A stretch of 64,000 nucleotides of DNA from Frisingicoccus caecimuris (GCF_004340975.1 NZ_SLXA01000008.1:41757-105756); one strand, 5' to 3'; counted from the first letter of the stretch, positions 9,505-19,005 are shown. The notes: generated from the sequence alone by a model not told the origin. A program made the numbers and translations.

Positions 9505-10542
9505 TTAATATTTATTATGAACGACCTCTACCGCACAAAGAAAATCTTTAATATCCAGCACTTTTCCGTCATCCAGGACGGCTTTCCCGGTAAATCGGCC
9601 AAATACCTGATGCTGGTCTGTCATAATAATCTTCATGTCGGTTTTGGCACTTCGGTCAAATATCGGAATAAAATCCCCTTCCAGACGCTCGTCGGAGGAA
9701 AGAATCTGCCAGCGCTCAGTATACAGTTCATTACCATCCATATCCTGAGGGATGCACAGCGTCACATCGGATAACTTATGGATCTTTCCGTCATAAAAAA
9801 TCACATTTTCGCTGGCGGAGGTACGGTCGCTGAAACCATAACCGACATTAATTCCGAACGGCACCCCGTCGATCCGGCCACTTCCGGTCCCCCAGTACCA
9901 TATATTGTCATAAGTCCATACGCCCCGTCCCCAGTCCAGAACGCCCATGGCATCCTCCGGCTTAAACCGCCACTGTTCTTCGCCCAGACGGATACAACCG
10001 CTGGCCGGCAGACAATTGATTTTCTGATTATAATAAAAGGCCTTCGGCTTATCTGGCCACGGTGTTGCAATGCACATACTCTCCGCTGGTTTCTGCAGCA
10101 GCCATATTTCCGCATTCAAGTCCTGTCCATCCTTAAAGCTCTTAAAATGGCACTGAATCTTCCTGCGGTCAAAAACCATAGAGTATTTCAAATGTACCCG
10201 ACGATTTTGGAAATTGGCATTCCCATAATCCGAATGGCTCCCGAGGCGGAGCCGTCCCATTGTAAGCGGGACCAGCACGGTTTCCGTATGATGCCAGGTA
10301 TTGTCAAAATCCAGCACGGAAACACTGATCATCCCCAGATAACCTAAATCCGAAATGGTAAAAGCCGCTCCAAAATGGTCATTGGTGATCAGATAATAAT
10401 CCCATTCCTTAATCCGATATTTTGGCGCCTTAATTTTTTTTCTGTCATACTGCCATACGAGGCTCCGCGCCCAGCCAGGCTCATTCACACACCCTTTTCC
10501 ATCCAGCAATGGCTGTATCTGCGTCACTTCATGCTGTTTCAT
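9505..10542 (-). CDS. DUF2804 family protein
   Basis: A 345-residue protein with the features of the DUF2804 family: an N-terminal start around VTQIQPLLDGKG, the central block MGVLDWGRGVWTYDNIWYWG, and many aromatic residues suggesting a large beta-rich fold. No enzymatic function is established that I can name. No signal peptide or membrane helix is seen. It lies 22 bases after the pyrimidine phosphorylase gene on the same strand and may be co-transcribed. Confidence 0.8.
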   Translation of the reverse strand: MKQHEVTQIQPLLDGKGCVNEPGWARSLVWQYDRKKIKAPKYRIKEWDYYLITNDHFGAAFTISDLGYLGMISVSVLDFDNTWHHTETVLVPLTMGRLRLGSHSDYGNANFQNRRVHLKYSMVFDRRKIQCHFKSFKDGQDLNAEIWLLQKPAESMCIATPWPDKPKAFYYNQKINCLPASGCIRLGEEQWRFKPEDAMGVLDWGRGVWTYDNIWYWGTGSGRIDGVPFGINVGYGFSDRTSASENVIFYDGKIHKLSDVTLCIPQDMDGNELYTERWQILSSDERLEGDFIPIFDRSAKTDMKIIMTDQHQVFGRFTGKAVLDDGKVLDIKDFLCAVEVVHNKY

Positions 10543-10564
10543 AAAACCACCCCTTTCATCGGTT

Positions 10565-11863
10565 TTACAACGTCTTATAAATCAATTGCTTTTCAGGAAC
10601 CGGCTCAGCACTCATTTCAAAAGCAGTGTATAATCGTTCCAGCCACTCTCCCTCTAGTGGGCCACGATGATGCACCCAGGCCAGAATATCGCCCGGTTTT
10701 ACAAAATCTCCGGTTTTTTTGCCAAGAACAATGCCTGTTTCCGGGTGGATCACATCTTCCTTTGTTTCCCGTCCGGCTCCAATCTCCATGGCAAGCCGTC
10801 CAAGTTCCAGAGCTCTCGCCCTTCGGATATAGCCCCGTTCTTTCGAAAATACAGGTGTCACAAAATCTGCTTTTGGAAGCAGTTCCGGATGCTCGATCTG
10901 ATCTGCATCTCCCCCCTGAGCTCTGACCATTTGCTTTAACTTCTTCAATGCACTGCCATCGGCAATAACAGCCTCCATTTTCCGGCGTCCCTCCGTTTTG
11001 TCTGCCGTCAGCCCGGCTTCCGCCAGAATATTAGCCCCGCTGCTCAAAACCAACTCTGTAAAATCTGCCGGTCCCTGTCCCCGGAGTGTATCCACTGCTT
11101 CCTTCACTTCCAGCGCATTTCCGATAGCCCTCCCCAAAGGTTCATTCATATCCGTGATCATCGCCCGAACCTTCCGTCCGCAGGCTTCACCCAGATAAAT
11201 CATCATTCTCGCCAGTTCTACTGCTTCTTTCGCCGTTTTCATAAAAGCTCCGTCGCCGTACTTCACGTCCAGCTCAATCACTTCCGCTCCCGCTGCCAGT
11301 TTTTTTGAGATAATGCTGGAAGCAATAAGTGGAATCGATGCCACCGTTCCGGTCACATCCCGAAGAGCATACAGCTTTTTATCCGCCGGCACAAGGCTTT
11401 CCGTCTGTCCAATGACCGCAATTCCGATATCCTGTACCTGCCGAATGAATGTCTCTTTGTCCAAATAACAATTAAACCCTCGAATAGATTCCAGCTTGTC
11501 CAGTGTTCCTCCGGTAGAGCCGAGCCCCCTGCCTGACATCTTTGCCACCTTTGCACCGCAGGCCGCCAGCATCGGTCCCAGGGCCAGCGTCGTCTTATCT
11601 CCCACGCCGCCTGTGGAATGCTTATCTACTTTGATACCCTCAATCCGGCTCAGATCAATCGTCTCACCACTCTCCATCATTGCCATTGTCAAGGCCGATG
11701 TTTCGCGGGCCGTCATCCCATTCAAGCAAATTGCCATCAACAGAGCACTCACCTGATAATCCGGAATCTCACCGGCCACATAGCGTAGAATCCACCAACG
11801 GATCTCTTCCTCTGTAAGCTCTTCTTTCCATCGTTTTTTTTCAATGATATCCACAAAACGCAT
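10565..11863 (-). CDS. pdp: Pyrimidine-nucleoside phosphorylase
   Basis: A 432-residue enzyme that splits uridine, thymidine and deoxyuridine with phosphate to the base and (deoxy)ribose-1-phosphate. The hallmark KHSTGGVGDKTTLALGPM is near residue 80, followed by MSGRGLGSTGGTLDKLES. The start MRFVDII at 11863 is fixed by GGAGGTGA upstream; codons further upstream lack similarity. Length matches the family. It overlaps no neighbour but follows a GDSL hydrolase gene by 14 bases, so the two are likely one operon. Confidence 0.96.
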   Translation of the reverse strand: MRFVDIIEKKRWKEELTEEEIRWWILRYVAGEIPDYQVSALLMAICLNGMTARETSALTMAMMESGETIDLSRIEGIKVDKHSTGGVGDKTTLALGPMLAACGAKVAKMSGRGLGSTGGTLDKLESIRGFNCYLDKETFIRQVQDIGIAVIGQTESLVPADKKLYALRDVTGTVASIPLIASSIISKKLAAGAEVIELDVKYGDGAFMKTAKEAVELARMMIYLGEACGRKVRAMITDMNEPLGRAIGNALEVKEAVDTLRGQGPADFTELVLSSGANILAEAGLTADKTEGRRKMEAVIADGSALKKLKQMVRAQGGDADQIEHPELLPKADFVTPVFSKERGYIRRARALELGRLAMEIGAGRETKEDVIHPETGIVLGKKTGDFVKPGDILAWVHHRGPLEGEWLERLYTAFEMSAEPVPEKQLIYKTL

Positions 11864-11877
11864 CCGTATCACCTCCA

Positions 11878-12480
11878 TTATCCACAAACGCCCTTTATTT
11901 TCCGATAAGTATCACAGAAAATCTCTGCCATTACCGCATAACCTTCTCTTGTTGGATGAACGCCATCCTGAAAAGCCCGGCTTATTCCCTTTCCTGCAAG
12001 ATATTCAGGGAATTTTTTCTGAAAATCCACATACGGGATCTTCCTACATTCGCAGTAATTCAAAAGCCACTCTCTGTAACCAGAAAACAGAGCCATTGTC
12101 TCATCAATACCTAAAAAACTATACCAGCAGTCTTTCAACATTGCGCCGTCCACCTGAAGCGGAATGCCGACCATTGGTTCAATCCCCGCTGTCAGGGCCT
12201 TTCCAATAATCATATCCATACTTTCTCTTGTATGGGCCTGTGGAATCCCCATAAGAATATCGTTGGCTCCCGCCATGACAAATACATCTTTTGGATGGTT
12301 CCAAACGACATCTTTCATAAAGCGAACGTTCATACCATCTGCCGTATCCCCATTCTCCCCTTTATTTAATATATTAATCCCCAATGTCTTCGATGCCAGA
12401 TAAGGCCAGGCATACCGGGGACTTACGCCATATCCATAAACAATGCTATCCCCCAGGCACACTAAATCGACTCTTTCCAT
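11878..12480 (-). CDS. SGNH/GDSL-family hydrolase
   Basis: A 200-residue single-domain esterase or lipase-like enzyme. Block I is LGDSIVYGYG near residue 11 (catalytic Ser), the Gly and Asn of blocks II and III are in MAGANDI, and block V is DGVHPTREGY with the Asp and His of the triad. No signal peptide, so cytoplasmic. The substrate is unknown. It is first gene of the unit with the pyrimidine phosphorylase. Confidence 0.88.
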   Translation of the reverse strand: MERVDLVCLGDSIVYGYGVSPRYAWPYLASKTLGINILNKGENGDTADGMNVRFMKDVVWNHPKDVFVMAGANDILMGIPQAHTRESMDMIIGKALTAGIEPMVGIPLQVDGAMLKDCWYSFLGIDETMALFSGYREWLLNYCECRKIPYVDFQKKFPEYLAGKGISRAFQDGVHPTREGYAVMAEIFCDTYRKIKGVCG

Positions 12481-12524
12481 GTAAATCCCCCGCTTGTCCT
12501 TTTATTTAATCTCAGTATAGCATC

Positions 12525-12562
12525 AAAAAAGGACATTGTGAATGTCAAAGTCCACAATGTCC
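12525..12562 (-). terminator. Terminator of the L,D-transpeptidase gene
   Basis: Ten-base-pair stem GGACATTGTG (12531-12540) with CACAATGTCC (12553-12562), followed by six T on the minus strand. Confidence 0.85.
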
Positions 12563-12568
12563 CTTTTA

Positions 12569-13948
12569 CTAATAATACATGATAACCGGCGTACCTATTT
12601 CAACATTCCAGAACATTGACTCGACCGCATCATACGGTGTATTAATGCAGCCGTGAGAACCGGAAGTCAGGTATTCCGTGCCGCCATAAGTGGAACGCCA
12701 CAGTGAATCATGAATTCCCACACCACCAACAATCTTCATCCAAAAATTTACCGGCTGTCTGTAATCATCACCGACGAGAACAATATTCTGAAGACGATTA
12801 TGAATATAATAGACTCCGGAAGGCGTGCCATGTCCAGTACTCATCGTGCCGGATGTAATCGGTGTCGAAATAAAAAGCGCACCATCTTTATAGTACCACA
12901 TATACTGGCCGGACAAATCAATCTCTATATAGGTAGATCCAATATCATCGGGTGAATTCGGATCCAGATAATCATATGGTGTCATATAATAAATTGGTTC
13001 CCGGCTTGTAACCCGCTTGTTCTTGATATCGTCCATCAGCAACTCAATCTCGCTGTCAACATCTGTTCCCCAGCCGTAGCTTCCAGGATTCAACGTAATC
13101 CAATATCCCCGGGAAGAGTAAAAATCCCGGTAAGAATTAATGGTGTCGTATTTATTTGAAATCTCACACAGATAATCGTACGCGGCACTTTCTGAAACAT
13201 AGAAATCTCCGTTTTCACCCCGGCGAATCCATTTTCTGATCTGCTCCTTACCAATCTTTTCTTCATTTCCATGGAAATCATAGGTTATTTCTGCCTGGCA
13301 CAATTCATCGACCTTTTTCAGCTCATCCTGAATCTCCGGAGACTCGGTCGTAATCTTTGGCAATTCATAGCATCCGGCCTCTTCCAATGAAATCTCCGAC
13401 TTTCCACTGCCCATAGCCTTGGCGATTTCTTCTTTTACAGTCTCTTTTTTCAGCGTATTGCCCTTATTCTCTTTCACCAGATTTACGCCATTATCATCAA
13501 CATTTAAAGACGCATTGACCGGGGCTGTCATTTCCTGAGTCATACACTGAAGCTCGTCAATCTTTTTATTTAATTTTTCTTCATTCCATTCATAGACAGC
13601 TTTAATTTCATAATCCGTCTGTGAAAAGAATTTTACCGGCCAGAGCCAGCCCATCTCTTTTATCTTTAACTCATCAACTTCATCAAAATTGTAATCGAAA
13701 TCGAAGTCTTTTCCGGAAAGGACTTCCGTTGTGCCTTCAATCGTCAGCACTTTCATTTCATAAGCCATCATCGACTGCTCCAATGTTTCTTTGACCGATT
13801 CCGGAGACTCATTGGACACATCTGTTCCATTGATGGAAGTATTTGGATAGAATACCTGAATAAAATAAATAGATACGCCAACATAACATGCCGCCAAAAC
13901 ACCAGCGGCACATCCTGAAACAATTAACACTTTTTTCTTATTGCTCAT
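12569..13948 (-). CDS. Membrane-anchored L,D-transpeptidase
   Basis: A 459-residue cell-wall enzyme expected to make 3-3 peptidoglycan cross-links outside the membrane. A short cytoplasmic start is followed by one membrane helix (about residues 7-30), a long extracellular region resembling the YoaR/PG-binding-4 type (ING..VS near residue 38), and a C-terminal YkuD domain. The YkuD motif HDSLWRST...SGSHGCINTP holds the catalytic His and Cys. The gene stands alone with its own terminator. Clostridial relatives have the same architecture. Confidence 0.92.
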   Translation of the reverse strand: MSNKKKVLIVSGCAAGVLAACYVGVSIYFIQVFYPNTSINGTDVSNESPESVKETLEQSMMAYEMKVLTIEGTTEVLSGKDFDFDYNFDEVDELKIKEMGWLWPVKFFSQTDYEIKAVYEWNEEKLNKKIDELQCMTQEMTAPVNASLNVDDNGVNLVKENKGNTLKKETVKEEIAKAMGSGKSEISLEEAGCYELPKITTESPEIQDELKKVDELCQAEITYDFHGNEEKIGKEQIRKWIRRGENGDFYVSESAAYDYLCEISNKYDTINSYRDFYSSRGYWITLNPGSYGWGTDVDSEIELLMDDIKNKRVTSREPIYYMTPYDYLDPNSPDDIGSTYIEIDLSGQYMWYYKDGALFISTPITSGTMSTGHGTPSGVYYIHNRLQNIVLVGDDYRQPVNFWMKIVGGVGIHDSLWRSTYGGTEYLTSGSHGCINTPYDAVESMFWNVEIGTPVIMYY

Positions 13949-14098
13949 TTTCTCTGTCTTTCTATATTAAGTCCAAAACATGTCAGATTTAATATTCCCT
14001 TTTCTGAATAGAATTAAAACTATGTTGCATACTATTTCGTGTAAACCCTTCCAAGGATTTATAAATCAATTATCAAACATTTGAAAGGAGTCTATAAC

Positions 14099-14260
14099 AT
14101 GAGTAAAAATGCTTGTATCCAGTGTTCTATCAAAGAATGCAAACACCACTGCGGAACAGAAGATTATTGTACTTTAAACCAGATTAAAGTCGGTACTCAC
14201 GAAAATCATCCGACAAAAATCGAATGTACTGACTGCGAATCCTTCGTATTCAGAGCATAA
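14099..14260 (+). CDS. DUF1540 small cysteine-rich protein
   Basis: A 53-residue protein with eight-cysteine-like spacing (CIQCSIKECKHHC, CTLNQIKV, ECTDCESF), matching the DUF1540 domain, a presumed metal-binding motif with no known role. AAAGGAG lies nine bases upstream and a terminator follows. Upstream, GAATA followed 17 bases later by CATACTA resembles sporulation sigma-G sites, but that reading is weak. It is isolated and convergent with the epimerase gene. Confidence 0.8.
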   Translation: MSKNACIQCSIKECKHHCGTEDYCTLNQIKVGTHENHPTKIECTDCESFVFRA

Positions 14261-14278
14261 TCTCCCGCAAAGAGAAGG

Positions 14279-14310
14279 AAGTGGACAGCTATAAACTGTC
14301 CACTTTTCTC
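14279..14310. terminator. Bidirectional terminator
   Basis: Ten-base-pair stem AAGTGGACAG (14279-14288) with CTGTCCACTT (14296-14305) and T-rich flank. It lies between DUF1540 and the epimerase gene. Confidence 0.85.
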
Positions 14311-14313
14311 TTT

Positions 14314-15222
14314 TTAAGAAAATTCCATAAAATAGGCAGCTTCAAATATTTCATTCGGCTGGAGACATTGTATCCAGTCCTTTTCAATCAGATCACCAGA
14401 GAAACCTTCTCTGTCACATCGCCCATACCAGGGTTCGATGCATACAAAAGGCGCCTGCTTTCCAGGCGGTGACCAGACGCCAAACAACGGCGCCGCAAAA
14501 GTCACGGTAACATATGGCCGTTTATCCGGGCGTATCAGATAAACCCGAGTCGTCTGATTTTCAAAGATCAGCGTATCCTTTGTGAACGTTTCTCTGTCAA
14601 ATCTGTAGAGTCCCTGCTCCAGCGGGAGCTCATATTCCTGTGGCTCATAAAGCCCTCTCCGGCTGATTGAATGATATTTGGGATTTCCACGCCCCTCCAT
14701 ATCAAAACCTATATAATAATCTGTCTGTGCCTGGTTCTTTTCCAACGGACAGCGAAACGCCGGATGTCCACCAATTGAAAATAACATCGGCTCAGAATCC
14801 CGGTTTGTCACCACCCATTTCACCTCAAGAACACGTCCCCTGAGGCGGTAACGTACTGCCAGATGGAAATCAAAAGGATAACTCTTTTTTGTCACATCAT
14901 TGGAGTCCAGAACAAACCATATCTGGTCGTCCGTCTCAGCACTCTTGCTGAAAATCATATCCCGGGCGAATCCATGACGCGGCATACGGTATTCACGACC
15001 ATTATGCCGGTATGTCTGTCCATTCAGTTCTCCGACTACCGGAAACAGTAAGGGCGAACGTCGATTCCAATAATCCGGATCTCCATTCCACATATATTCT
15101 GTCTTATTTTTTGCGTCCTTAACGGACATAAGTTCAGCGCCCTGATTATTTATGTAAACAACCAACTCATCATTTCTCAGAAAATAGAAACGGGACACCT
15201 GTTTTCGTTTAAAAAGTCCCAT
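14314..15222 (-). CDS. Aldose 1-epimerase family protein
   Basis: A 302-residue galactose-mutarotase-like protein of the LacX/YeaD-like branch. Visible blocks include NQGAELMSVKD, RRSPLLFPVVGEL, RMPRHGFARDM (conserved His) and GGHPAFRCPL (conserved His). Such enzymes interconvert sugar anomers; the sugar is not readable. The ATG at 15222 is preferred over a GTG two codons earlier because GGGGGTG is correctly spaced from it. It is a single gene with no evident operon partner. Confidence 0.85.
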   Translation of the reverse strand: MGLFKRKQVSRFYFLRNDELVVYINNQGAELMSVKDAKNKTEYMWNGDPDYWNRRSPLLFPVVGELNGQTYRHNGREYRMPRHGFARDMIFSKSAETDDQIWFVLDSNDVTKKSYPFDFHLAVRYRLRGRVLEVKWVVTNRDSEPMLFSIGGHPAFRCPLEKNQAQTDYYIGFDMEGRGNPKYHSISRRGLYEPQEYELPLEQGLYRFDRETFTKDTLIFENQTTRVYLIRPDKRPYVTVTFAAPLFGVWSPPGKQAPFVCIEPWYGRCDREGFSGDLIEKDWIQCLQPNEIFEAAYFMEFS

Positions 15223-15374
15223 ATTCACTGCACCCCCGACACATAGCTATGTCAACCTGATACTAATTTTATCACAATCGCTCCAATATAACAATGCGGT
15301 TTTGCCCAATTTCTGTGTAAAATTCACTCCACATCTTATAACCTATAGTTATTATTTCAATAAATAATATGTAT

Positions 15375-15403
15375 TTTACAATCTTTATCTACATGACTAT
15401 AAT
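15375..15403 (+). promoter_or_regulatory. Strong promoter in front of a candidate RNA gene
   Basis: TTTACA (15375-15380), exactly 17 bases, then a perfect TATAAT (15398-15403). No protein gene follows on this strand, which points to a stand-alone RNA starting near 15410. Confidence 0.65.
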
Positions 15404-15409
15404 GTAATC

Positions 15410-15580
15410 AAGGTTATATTATTAGCGGGAAATCACCACCGGCAGATGGTACTTTCAGGTGTATCATCTGTCCGGGATACCGGCTTCCTGAGTTGCCATT
15501 TTGGAGATATATACCTAAGCCCTCAATACAAAAAGAAGCATCACTCAGTCTCGTCCTTGCAAAGTGATACTTCTTTTTTT
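15410..15580 (+). ncRNA. Candidate stand-alone structured RNA, family not recognised
   Basis: Between a consensus promoter and a strong terminator lies about 170 nt with no reading frame. A closing pairing is possible between AAGGTTATAT near 15410 and ATATATACCT near 15510. Inside, CCGGCAGATGGTAC pairs with GTATCATCTGTCCGG with few mismatches. The 3' end is a rho-independent hairpin (about 15531-15545 with 15563-15577) with seven T. The layout resembles either a small regulatory RNA or an orphan riboswitch leader. I tried to match common riboswitch cores, T-box, SRP and tmRNA and found no convincing fit. A LysR relic lies directly downstream. Confidence 0.5.
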
Positions 15581-15593
15581 CTGTATACGAATT

Positions 15594-15806
15594 AAAACTG
15601 CCTTTTTCAACGAACTGGTTAAAAATTCATCTCTCCCCAGTTTCGTGACTGACGCATCATTAGAGCATACCACATCAAACATTCCATTTGACAGAATCCC
15701 AATTCCTATTACGGATGCAGAAGCAAACGTATCTTTTTTACATCACCATAAAAGATACAGCAAAATACAAATCATTGCTTTCAAAACTAAATTAACAGAA
15801 ATATGG
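15594..15806 (+). pseudogene. Probable C-terminal relic of a LysR-type regulator
   Basis: About 71 in-frame codons with no ribosome binding site and no N-terminal DNA-binding part. The translation resembles the end of a LysR effector domain: a SSLPSFV segment (compare the usual LLPxFV), then DRIPIPITDAEANVSFL, then HHHKRYSKIQIIAFKTKL (compare the typical final strand and helix). It follows the terminator of the candidate RNA. A chance open frame cannot be excluded. Confidence 0.35.
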
Positions 15807-15852
15807 TCAGAGCACAGTCCCCTCCTGTTCCATTCATATTTCATTTCAATAC

Positions 15853-15885
15853 AAAACCTTCCGGATTGGAACACCGGAAGGTTTT
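15853..15885. terminator. Terminator after the LysR gene
   Basis: Perfect 12-bp stem AAAACCTTCCGG (15853-15864) with CCGGAAGGTTTT (15874-15885). Confidence 0.85.
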
Positions 15886-15903
15886 CTTTTAGTACATCTC
15901 TTT

Positions 15904-16884
15904 TTAATTTTTTTTAATCCTGGATTCTTCAGAATCCCAATTTCCACTCCATTCGACACTCGTATCCGCATAGTAGATATAATGAAATTCCTTATGTTCT
16001 TTCAAATATTCCTTTGTAAATTCTATAAATTGATTCATCGCATGCGTTCTCGGGCGATTTTTCAAACAAAAGAATCCGACATCCCAATTGAATCCCTCTT
16101 TAATCTTTACCGCCTTAATATCCGGCAGAGGACTTTTTTCTACCAACGGTCTCGGCAGTATGGAAACTCCAAGATTGGCATCGACCATCATCAACGGGAA
16201 ATCCCACTGGCTGCTCTTCGCCGTCACATTCGGTGTGAATCCCGCCTGCATGCATAATTGCATAATATCATCATAGAGCAAATACTGTTCGTTCATAAGA
16301 ACGAAATTTTCGTCTTTCATATCCCGGATACTGATTGCATCCACAGCTGCATAGGCCTTACTCCTGTGGACCACTGCCACGCCTTCATCGTGAGTCAGTG
16401 GTATCACCTGTACGTCTCTGGGAATCGGAACGTTTTCCGAAAGCATGCCCATTCCCAAATCCAAGCGCTCTTCTCTCAGGGCCGCATTGATATCTTTCGT
16501 GCCCTCTCCGGATACAGAAATATTGATTCCCGGATACTTCTTCTGGAACTCACAGATCAGCTCAAAATAGCATAAATAGCCAAGAATATTTGGAATGCCT
16601 ATCTTAATCTCCCCTTGATTCGATAACCGGACGTCGTCGATCATCTTGTAAATGTCCTGAAACTGCTCAATCAAACATACAGATTTCTGTAACAGCGCCT
16701 GTCCCGTATCCGTCAATTCAAAACTTTTATTGGTTCTCTCAATCAATACTGTCTTCAATTCTGTCTCTAAAAGACGGATACTCTTACTCAATGCCGGTTG
16801 AGACAAATGTAAATGTTCCGATGCTTTTCGGAAATTTCTTGTCTTAGCCAATTCCACAAAATATTCCAATTGTCGAATATCCAC
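15904..16884 (-). CDS. LysR-family transcriptional regulator
   Basis: A 326-residue regulator with an N-terminal winged helix-turn-helix (MDIRQLEYFVELAKTRNFRKA, then SQPALSKSIRLLE) and a periplasmic-binding-like effector domain from about residue 90. The start codon is GTG, supported by AGGGGTG upstream. It lies 53 bases after the UDP-galactopyranose mutase gene on the same strand, but its function is probably unrelated to the polysaccharide cluster. The regulated target is not evident; it does not face a divergent gene. The C-terminus is long, with acidic and basic residues. Confidence 0.92.
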   Translation of the reverse strand: MDIRQLEYFVELAKTRNFRKASEHLHLSQPALSKSIRLLETELKTVLIERTNKSFELTDTGQALLQKSVCLIEQFQDIYKMIDDVRLSNQGEIKIGIPNILGYLCYFELICEFQKKYPGINISVSGEGTKDINAALREERLDLGMGMLSENVPIPRDVQVIPLTHDEGVAVVHRSKAYAAVDAISIRDMKDENFVLMNEQYLLYDDIMQLCMQAGFTPNVTAKSSQWDFPLMMVDANLGVSILPRPLVEKSPLPDIKAVKIKEGFNWDVGFFCLKNRPRTHAMNQFIEFTKEYLKEHKEFHYIYYADTSVEWSGNWDSEESRIKKN

Positions 16885-16937
16885 GGCTTCACCCCTTTAT
16901 TAAAATATAACCCTTCGTCCGCCCCCTCTATACAGAC

Positions 16938-18035
16938 TTACAATTCCTTTGAAACCAGTTCGAGCGCCGCCTCAATAACCTTATCCATATCATAATACTG
17001 ATAATTTCCAAGACGGCCGCCGAATATCACCCTATCCTCCTTTGCTGCTAATTTTTTATATTTCTCGAACAATGCATTGTTTGCGTCATTATTTACCGGA
17101 TAGTACGGCTCCATACCTACTTTCCACTCAGAAGAATACTCTCTGGAGATCACGGTTTTTTCCTGCTGACCAAACTCAAAATGCTTGTGTTCGATAATCC
17201 GCGTATATGGCACTTCTCTCGCTGTATAATTTACAACGGCATTTCCCTGATAATTATCACAGTCAAGTACCTCTGTCTCAAAGCGCACAGAGCGATACTC
17301 CAGCGCTCCCAGCTTATAACCATAAAATTCATCGATCATACCGGTAAACAACGTCTTTTGTGCAATATCCGGATTTTCTTTTATAAATTGAAAATAATCC
17401 GTATTTGTTTTTACATCTACGCCATCCAACATTTTCTCAATGATTTTTGTATAGCCGCCCATAGGAATTCCCTGGAAACGGTCATTGAAATAATTATTAT
17501 CGTATGTGAAGCGCAGCGGCAGACGCTTGATGATAAACGCCGGCAGTTCCGTACAATCACGCCCCCACTGCTTTTCCGTATAACCTTTGACCAGCTTTTC
17601 GTAAACATCACGGCCAGCAAGAGACAATGCCTGCTCTTCCAGATTCTTCGGTTCTTCAATGTGAAGTTCTTCAATCTGCTTTGCAATAATGTCTTTGGCT
17701 TCCTGCGGTGTACGGATATTCCACATCTTACTGAAGGTATTCATATTAAACGGCAGATTGTATAATTCATCTTTATATACTGCCACCGGCGAGTTAATAT
17801 AGTTATTAAACTCTGCAAACTGATTCACATATTCCCAGGTAGCCTTATTGGATGTGTGGAAAATATGCGCGCCGTATTTATGCACATTAATTCCTTCGAT
17901 TTCTTCACAATAAACATTACCGCCAATATGCGGCCTTTTATCGATCACCAGGCATGTCTTTCCCCGCTTCTTTGCTTCATACGCGAAGACCGATCCGAAC
18001 AGCCCCGCCCCTACAACTAAATAATCGTATTTCAT
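16938..18035 (-). CDS. glf: UDP-galactopyranose mutase
   Basis: A 365-residue flavoenzyme that converts UDP-galactopyranose to UDP-galactofuranose. The N-terminal FAD-binding motif is VVGAGLFGSVFAYEAKKRGK, followed by IGGNVYCEEIEGINVHKYGAHIFHTS, a strong family marker. Length is typical. It is last gene of the six-gene glycan operon (16938-23819), so galactofuranose is a likely component of the exported polymer. Confidence 0.96.
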   Translation of the reverse strand: MKYDYLVVGAGLFGSVFAYEAKKRGKTCLVIDKRPHIGGNVYCEEIEGINVHKYGAHIFHTSNKATWEYVNQFAEFNNYINSPVAVYKDELYNLPFNMNTFSKMWNIRTPQEAKDIIAKQIEELHIEEPKNLEEQALSLAGRDVYEKLVKGYTEKQWGRDCTELPAFIIKRLPLRFTYDNNYFNDRFQGIPMGGYTKIIEKMLDGVDVKTNTDYFQFIKENPDIAQKTLFTGMIDEFYGYKLGALEYRSVRFETEVLDCDNYQGNAVVNYTAREVPYTRIIEHKHFEFGQQEKTVISREYSSEWKVGMEPYYPVNNDANNALFEKYKKLAAKEDRVIFGGRLGNYQYYDMDKVIEAALELVSKEL

Positions 18036-18060
18036 ACCGATTCCTCCATTTTAATGATCA

Positions 18061-19005
18061 CTATCCAAACACCTTACAGAACGCCTGAAGCGCTTTAATC
18101 TTCAATCGTCCATCATTCATTTGATAGTCATCCATAATTTTAATAACTTCTCTGATTAAGTATCTGGCATTCGTCGGACGATCCACAACGATATCCGATC
18201 CAATAAAGCGTATAAACCAGCGGGTATACTCCCGATTCCATTTCTTTAAAAATCCCTTTTTATACCAGAAGTCGGTAATAAAACGCATATTACGAACATG
18301 CTGACATAACTTCCGTTCGTTTTCCCCATTATATTTATTCATCAAAGAACCCTGTCTGAAACATTGATAATAATGGAGTTTATCACTAATAAACTGAATG
18401 CCTCTGGCCAATGGGGCTGCCTGAAAAATGAATACAAGATCCTCGCCAAATAGCACCTCTTCTGAAAACGTCAAATGATTCCGCACTAAAAACTCCCTTG
18501 AGAATGCTCTGTTCCATGCAAACGGGTTTCCGCTCGGTTCTTTGAATAAAGCATCCGGATGAAATTTAGGATAATAGACATCCCGGCAAGTGAGAGCCCA
18601 TACCGTCCACGGATCCGGCTCAGGTACCTCCGGAAAAGGCGTTGAGCCAAAAACGATGATATCCGCCCCGTGATTCAATCTTTCTTCATAAATTCGTTCA
18701 CAGGCATTCAATGCCAAATAATCATCCGAATCCAAAAACAGAATCATATCTCCCGTCGCCACAGCTAATCCGGCATTTCTTGCCGATGACAAACCGCCGT
18801 TTTCTTTTTCAACCAATTGCATTCTGCTGTCTAACGCCATATATTCCCGCATAATTTCAACAGAGTTATCCTTTGTTCCATCGTTCACGCCAATAATCTC
18901 TATGTCAGACAATGTCTGGTTCATCACACTCTCAAGACAACGGCTCAAATAATCTTCCACATTGTATATCGGTATAATTATCGAGATTTTTGGTCTTTTA
19001 ACCAT
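18061..19005 (-). CDS. Family 2 glycosyltransferase
   Basis: A 314-residue inverting glycosyltransferase with a GT-A fold. It starts ISIIIPIYNVEDYLSRCLES and has the nucleotide-sugar/metal motif LDSDD near residue 93. No membrane helix, so it acts at the cytoplasmic face. The start overlaps the end of the preceding glycosyltransferase gene by 28 bases and has its own GAGGGGA site. Donor and acceptor are unknown. It is part of the glycan operon. Confidence 0.92.
   Translation of the reverse strand: MVKRPKISIIIPIYNVEDYLSRCLESVMNQTLSDIEIIGVNDGTKDNSVEIMREYMALDSRMQLVEKENGGLSSARNAGLAVATGDMILFLDSDDYLALNACERIYEERLNHGADIIVFGSTPFPEVPEPDPWTVWALTCRDVYYPKFHPDALFKEPSGNPFAWNRAFSREFLVRNHLTFSEEVLFGEDLVFIFQAAPLARGIQFISDKLHYYQCFRQGSLMNKYNGENERKLCQHVRNMRFITDFWYKKGFLKKWNREYTRWFIRFIGSDIVVDRPTNARYLIREVIKIMDDYQMNDGRLKIKALQAFCKVFG

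Noticed and set aside
15410..15580. Assignment of the structured RNA to a known riboswitch, T-box, SRP RNA or tmRNA
   Set aside because: The conserved core sequences of those families that I can recall are not present.
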